A stretch of DNA of 26,019 nt from Haplosporangium gracile. Lineage: Eukaryota; Mortierellomycota; Mortierellomycetes; Mortierellales; Mortierellaceae. Numbering within the stretch: the stretch's first letter is position 1; the number at the start of each line of letters is the position of its first letter. The stretch covers positions 1 to 26,019 of the forward strand of contig JAAAUF010000020.1 of the NCBI GenBank assembly GCA_015499985.1, read 5' to 3'. Of the stretch, positions 20,414 to 26,019 are shown one piece after another. Under the pieces are notes generated by a model, which made no database searches, had not been told where the DNA came from, and worked only from the letters and a program-made list of their open reading frames with translations. The position numbers were made by a program, and so were the translations under genes.

Positions 20414-23400
20414 ATGGCAGTTCCAACACTCGCACAAGTCGAAGAGGCATGTACTGAAATGTCGACCAGCACAAAGTCAAGGACTGAATGCCACCAAGAC
20501 ATCGTAGCGGGATGGTTCATTGGCATCAAAAACACCACAGCCGTTTAAGCTCGCACAGCTCGTGGAACGTTCGCGCTCAAAACACGACCCTTGCTGACAC
20601 ACCTGTCGTTTCTTATTGTTAAAATAAAACAATAGCTAATCCAACAATTCTACTCCAGTCAAGATGCCGCCTACCAAAAGTCGGCGCAGGAATATTTGCA
20701 CAATCTTCAAAAGGAAGGCTTTGCATGGGATCTGGCACCTCACCTCTTGTCGTCTCAGGTACGCGTTAGCCCTACACTGTCTCACTCCCACTCTTGTCTT
20801 TCATCTCTCTTTCTTCATGGCGCATCATGTGATAGAGAGACTTGAGTAAATCCACGAAGGGGACGCGATGAATCTAACGACTAAGCTTTATCTGCTACTG
20901 AACTTGAAAATAAACGTGGTTATGGCACAAATAGAACGAGAACAGCCAGTTCTTTGGTGCGCATACTTATCAAGTCAAGATTTCTCGGGATTGGTGAGTT
21001 GCTTTGCTTGCACTGAGAGGAGTGGAAGGTGTTCTTCAGTATTGGTTACAATGAAGGTTAACAGACCGTATTCCTTTTTTTATTCTTGCGAGATAGGAAA
21101 ACAATACCAGAGGACAGACTGGAGTGGATGCGGGAGGAACTCATCCGATGGATTGTGCGCTTCTCGAACGGACCAGCCTTCATCAGAACTAAACTATGCC
21201 TCGCTGTAAGATACACCTGAAGACTTTGAATAATTAGCTCCGCCTACGATCACAGCTGTTACCGTTGAAGATTTGTCGCCAGAGATTGACATAGCCTGTT
21301 TCTTTATGTTGTTATAGTTGTCGGCGTATGCAATGAAGGCGGTGCCTACGTATTGGCCAAACTTCATTCCAGGAATCTATCAGGATCTTCGATCGCGCGT
21401 CAATCAGACCGTGGACGGCGTCTTTATGACGCAGCAGGCAGTGGAGTTGGCTTTGCTCGAGTTTCTGACGATCGTACCTGAGGAGCTGGGACGGGTAGAG
21501 ATCGAACCAGTGAGAAAGTATGGATCTTGCAGCTTTCCGATCGGGCAGTTGTGCGCAACCGACGGCGATAGTGCTCGGTATTGACGAGCCTTTTTTGGGT
21601 TTCTGATCTTTCAACTATTATATAGAGTTCGGTTGTCGAGCGAGGTGACGAACGGCCTGCCGGTTATCATCTCCTTTATTCAAGAAATCCTTGTCGGGAA
21701 TAGCGTTTCGTCGAAACCAAAGGCTCTTGTCTGCCTCCGGAGCTGGGTGCAATACGGCATTTCGTTCGAGTATGTGACACAGGAAAATATTCTTGAAAGT
21801 TCACATAGGCATAGTCCGACAGAGAACGACAGGACTGACTATATATATATATATATTATTTTGTTTTTACTAGTGTCATTCAACCAATTCTTGGATTGGC
21901 ACTGAACTCGTTGCTGGACGATAACACGTTTGACGCTGCTGCAGAGGTTTGGTCAGAGATCATGTCATCCAAAGCGGCCTCAAAACATCAAAATACTATT
22001 TGCGAGGGTCTCATGCCATGCTTTGCAAGTGAATGGGCAAGAGCAAAACATCTGGAATCTGTTCAAGGTACATGTAATGGTATGCGACAGTTATGTGCAG
22101 TCGATGAAAGTTATTAGGTTTGACAGGGTATTAATTCGAATCTTATTTACCTTGAACTAGCTGAAAGTGAGGATATTAGTAGGAGTCTTTGTCAACTTTT
22201 GTCAACATTCGGGGATAACTTTTCGGACTGGATCGCAGCAAAGTTCCTTCGGCCAGACATTCAAGTGTACCTGGAGATGATGATGGGATTTGCTGGGTTC
22301 CCTGGATATTATGCAGAGGATGAGACAACCAGCGACTTGACCCTCAACTTTTGGTACATGCTCCAAGAGTCGCTCAGCGAGCTGTCTGTAGAGGATCTCG
22401 AGAGTGGTGGCCGTGAGAGCCTTGACGAAGACCGACAGATCATCCTCTCGACCATTTCTTCTGCATCATCTATCACTGGTTTGGACAAACCTTCCTTGCA
22501 AGCGATCAAGGCGGCATCGATCCACGTTTACATTCGGTTGACAGAGGTCCTCAGGAGAAAACTCGAGTACCCAAGACAACGCGAGTGGCTGTCATGGACG
22601 CGGGACATTCGACAAGAGTTTTCGGGGCATCGGCAGGAGATTGCCGACACGCTGATCAACTCGTACCATGTCCTCCATGAGCGAATCCTGTCGTTGCTTA
22701 TTGATACGTGCTCTCAGCAGTTGGACGAGATCCAGAAAGTGCCTTTGTCAGGGATCAACTTGGCGGAGAACGGGCAGCTGGAACTGGAGCTTGTGCGGTT
22801 GGAGGCAACTCTCTATTGCTTGAAAGCTCTGTCAGAAGTTGTTCCACACACCGAGAGTGTGCAAATGCCTCGGTTCTTTAGCGACCAGATCTTTGGTCGC
22901 CTACCAACCAATGTTGTATGTCGGGCGCGTGAAACCACCTTGACCTTGATTGGTATGTTGTCACCTCATTTGTTCTGTCTGATTATGACAAACGATATTG
23001 ACGCTTGAAGGCTAACGAAGGAAGATGGTATGCTTGTAGGCTCATATGCGGACTGGTTCAAGGTGCACCCACAGTTCTTATTACCAGCACTGAATTTTGT
23101 GATTCCAGCTCTGGAGGTGCCTCAGCTGGCGCCATATGCTGCCAAGGCCCTGAAGAACATTTGTGACACTTGTCGTGAGTCGTTGGTAGAGGCTATCAAC
23201 GCGTTCATGACCGTATTTGCAAATGTGGAGAAGGCTATCGATCCATCGATCAAGGGCAGTGTTGTGTATTCAATCGCCACTGTTATCCAGACTCTCCCCG
23301 TGGAACGAAGTATCGAGCCCCTTGTGGTAAGTTATCTTTTCTTATGTTCATTTCGAACTTATGCAAAGCTACCAAAATAAGACTCATTGACTCTAAATTG

Positions 23401-25708
23401 TTTTTTGTGTCAACTCTAGGGATTGCTGGGAGACATCTTTACACGGTCAAATGAGTGTATGGAGACCAGGAAGCAGAGACTCGAAGGAGGAAACAGTGAG
23501 GCAGCCCGAACCCAGACGATATCCGCAAACGGAGAGACCGAATTGGAGCTATTGTCCGCCTTGATGCTTGTTCAATTGGAGTTCTTGCTGTCATGTTGCA
23601 AGGGGCTTCAGTCACCTGTTGAAGATGAAATTCGGACAGGGGATGAGCGGATTCAGTTGTACCAGAGGGTTTCCGAAGATCGTGCTCGCGCGTTGGCTGC
23701 AGGAGGCATGGCGGTTGAACTTGCACGGTCCATGGAGCAAGTCATCCAAGGAGTTGTGATGTTGTGGCCTCATGAGCTGGAAATTATGGAGGTAACTTCC
23801 TTCGTCATCTACATTATGATTTTTTTAGTTTCAAGGTCTCAATATAGGAACTAACACTTGGGGTTCATCTTCATTCACATTTGTAGAAAGTGTGCCAGAT
23901 CATAAAGACGATGATGACAGCGACACAATTCTCACCGCTCTACCTGCCGTTCCCAGTCCTGATTAGCGTAATCGAGAGTGGATTCCGACAACATGCCTAC
24001 CCTTGCTGGCTAGATGTAGTAGCCAAGATCGTCTCGGTTTATTACTTTGAGACTACAGGTGGGTCTCTGGCATCCAAGCTGGGATCGGGAGTGTCGCAGG
24101 GCTCTGCATCGACATATCAAGGATCTGTCGTTGTAGATCTGGATAGTCCACCGGCATCGAATGGAGTTGCCCGACAACGGGGTGCTGCAGAGCTGGAGAA
24201 CGAAGCAGCGTTCACGCATCTGCTAGCTGCCGTGGTGAGCAGGACGATGGACGGCATGCAGTCAATGGCAGGTACGTTTTCGGTTTTATCGCTTCCTTCG
24301 TTTTTAGCTCTCCAGACAGCTAATTTTTTTAGTGTTACAATGTTTTTGATCGAATTTTTCTATTCAATTGACGAAGGAAGGGATTACGTTACTTTCAGTA
24401 CAATCGTTAAGAGAATGGACTAATGTCGGAGATGAAAACTAAAGCCAAATCGATCTTTATTTCTCCACAGATATGGAGGAGCACCCTGATGTGATCCACT
24501 CGTTCTTTGCGGTCCTTTCACAGGTATTGCTTTGTATCTCTTATATAATTGCTTTGTTTGTACAAAACTTGCTTGGTATGAAAAAAAAAAAAAAACTTTG
24601 GGTTGTACGTTGATCTAACTACTAGCGTTTGCATAAATTTTTTCCTAGTTTGTACGCCATGCACCCCTCGCGTTTTACAGCATCCCATCCGAGCAGACTG
24701 AGAACCTAATGAGTTTTGCGATTGCAGGATTGGCCCTCCAAGAACGTCTCGCCTTGAAAGCTACCCTTCTGTTCTTGGTATGTCGTGTTTCTGAGGTCGT
24801 TATTTCATGCTTCTTGTTTGTCCGCACTACATATTATTTTGAGCTATAGAAAATAGCTAATCCAATGATCATTGTGTTCATAGATCGAATTTGTGAACCA
24901 GAGCTTTGATTTCCCCGAGTTGAAGCAACGAGTTGATGAACTCATGGCCAGAATAGGACCCCAAATGATGCGCGGCATCTTGATTGTAAGGCGAACAACC
25001 CTCTCTCTTTATGTTCATCCCTTGTCTTCATCGTTTGAGCTGTAAGTGAACTGACACACCATTTTTTTTGTTCGTGAAAAAAATGCGCCGATTAGGGTGT
25101 TGGCGGCCACGTCCCTCGAAGTATGGTGCCACAGTTGAACGACTCGTTGTACCCCTTGATTGGAAAATATCCCCAGGAGTGCCGAAACTGGCTGCAGGCG
25201 TTGCTCGCTGAGGTTTGTTGTGTTTCATTCTTGTTTGTTATATCGGGCATTGTTTCCAATGGACTAAAATTCATTTTGTATTCGAGACTGATTTGCTCCT
25301 TTTTTCACTTTTTTGAGAATAGCCTGGATTCCCGTCTGTCCATGCAGATCAAGCGTCAAAAGAAAAGTTCATCAAGGGCGTCTTGCAGTAAGTCCCTTTT
25401 TTTTGTGGTGAAATGAGGAGACGAGTGCAGTCAAGGGAGTGAGGATGATAGAAGTGGGTATCCTCGAAAAAAGGCAATGCAGGAAAGAAGGAAAAAAACA
25501 CCACGCATATCGCGTAAAAAGAGAGAAAGGCGCGGTGGATTTTACTGATAGATAACTAATCCATGATTACCACCGCTATTGTTTTGACCCTTGTTATCTA
25601 TCTATGCATTTTAGAACTCGAAGCCCGAAGAGATTCAAGGATGGGGTACACCAATTCTCGAACAAGTGTCGACAGTTGGATGGTTCGGTGTTTGGGTCAG
25701 CAATCTAA
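20414..25708 (+). CDS. IPO13: Importin-13-like karyopherin beta, 17 exons
   Basis: Nuclear transport receptor built of HEAT repeats that binds RanGTP, nucleoporins and cargo. Exons: 20414-20446, 20636-20758, 20935-20993, 21097-21205, 21318-21517, 21626-21769, 21874-22067, 22161-22952, 23040-23326, 23420-23791, 23887-24271, 24471-24523, 24649-24777, 24884-24985, 25096-25212, 25323-25387, 25615-25708. They sum to 3258 bases, 1085 residues (human IPO13 has 963). The N-terminal importin-beta domain reads LIQQFYSSQDAAYQKSAQEY, QFFGAHTYQVKISRDW and WMREELIRWIVRF, followed by an Xpo1-like region (TKLCLALSAYAMKAVP). The C-terminus has GVGGHVPRSM, PGFPSVHADQ and RFKDGVHQFSNKCR. The GFPS and GG..RS matches favour importin-13 over transportin-3/Mtr10. 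All junctions keep frame. Intron 1 appears to use a GC donor (GAG/GCATGT); this choice aligns VEELIQQFY with VEKALHQLY of the human protein without gaps. Exon 1 is the least certain part. Confidence 0.9.
21840..21857. repeat. (TA)n microsatellite in an importin intron
   Basis: Eighteen bases of alternating T and A lie in the intron 21770-21873, followed by a T-rich acceptor. It is likely to vary in length between strains. Confidence 0.8.
24581..24595 (+). repeat. Poly-A run in an importin intron
   Basis: Fifteen consecutive A lie inside the intron 24524-24648. No coding effect is expected. Confidence 0.8.
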
Positions 25709-25857
25709 AAGAAGAAGAAAAAAAATGCTTCAAGTGGCTTCTTTTTCCTCCTCGTTTGTTTGCTTGCTTTGTGGTGTAATTGTGAGGAGCACTGTTGGGC
25801 CAAGCATCAAGAAAAATCTCACAGACACAGGACACATAAGACACACGGAAGAAAAAA

Positions 25858-25863
25858 AATAAA
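25858..25863 (+). terminator. Polyadenylation signal of the importin gene
   Basis: AATAAA lies 150 bases after the importin stop within an A-rich context (GAAGAAAAAAAATAAAAAG). Confidence 0.45.
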
Positions 25864-25996
25864 AAGTGTGGGGTTGCAAACCTTCTTGTCATTTTGCCAT
25901 TGGACTAGAGACCCAAGGGGTGACAGGGAAAAGTACGTGTCATTGCTGTTTGCATCAATGCTAACCTTTTTTTATTTTATTTTATTTTCTGAGAAC

Positions 25997-26019
25997 TTTT
26001 TTTTTTTTTTTTTTTTTTT
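25997..26019 (+). repeat. Terminal poly-T run
   Basis: The last 23 bases are all T, preceded by TTTTATTTTATTTTATTTTCTGAGAAC. The true length is unknown because the window ends inside the run; the end may coincide with a contig break. Confidence 0.8.

Larger units (their letters stand above)
25709..26019. other. Importin 3' region to window end
   Basis: About 310 bases of 3' flanking sequence. It contains an AATAAA signal and ends in T-rich sequence with a 23-base T run. Short frames occur on both strands but none shows a domain. I see no further gene. Confidence 0.6.

Noticed and set aside
20651..20660. CCAG at 20655-20658 as the acceptor of importin exon 2
   Set aside because: It would need a phase-2 donor; the only one available (AA/GTCAAG) is a poor donor and the product would lose the conserved LIQQFYSS segment.

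Overview
The window is nuclear DNA from a filamentous, early-diverging fungus. Genes have many short GT-AG introns with CTAAC-type branch points, long pyrimidine-rich leaders and fungal-type proteins. A sulfur-controller F-box/WD40 protein, a PEP4-type vacuolar protease and an animal-like type IIC P-type ATPase together suggest a Mucoromycota/Mortierella-like lineage. That placement is inference; no rRNA or other phylogenetic marker is present. I reconstructed eight protein-coding genes by joining exons by hand. For every complete gene the exon sum is a multiple of three.

Layout. (1) 98-1826 (+): amino-acid permease, 5' end outside the window. (2) 2245-4153 (-): PEP4-like vacuolar aspartic protease, convergent with (1). 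(3) 5911-9652 (+): type II (IIC-like, Na,K-ATPase-related) cation ATPase, sharing a 1.76 kb divergent intergenic region with the protease. (4) 10941-12830 (+): cytochrome P450 of the fatty-acid/alkane hydroxylase type, behind an unusual CAA-rich leader. (5) 13041-15322 (+): a very serine-rich protein with a presequence-like N-terminus, spliced onto a C-terminal AIMP1/EMAP-II tRNA-binding domain. (6) 16072-18238 (+): MET30/sconB-type F-box WD40 protein. (7) 18507-20190 (+): prohibitin-1. (8) 20414-25708 (+): importin-13-like karyopherin in 17 exons, whose first intron looks like a GC-AG intron.

How the genes relate. This is an ordinary gene-dense core region, not a gene cluster or mobile island. 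The products serve nutrient uptake (permease), vacuolar proteolysis (protease), ion homeostasis (ATPase), lipid or xenobiotic oxidation (P450), tRNA/aminoacyl-tRNA-synthetase biology, sulfur-metabolism control by ubiquitination (MET30), mitochondrial inner-membrane scaffolding (prohibitin) and nuclear transport (importin). I see no transposon, CRISPR array, rRNA or convincing tRNA.

Items most worth a second look: altered ion-binding residues in the ATPase; the Ser-rich/presequence fusion to the EMAP-II domain; a possible in-frame 15-nt micro-exon in prohibitin; the GC-AG intron of the importin; and a CACGTGA box at nearly the same distance upstream of the prohibitin and importin start codons.
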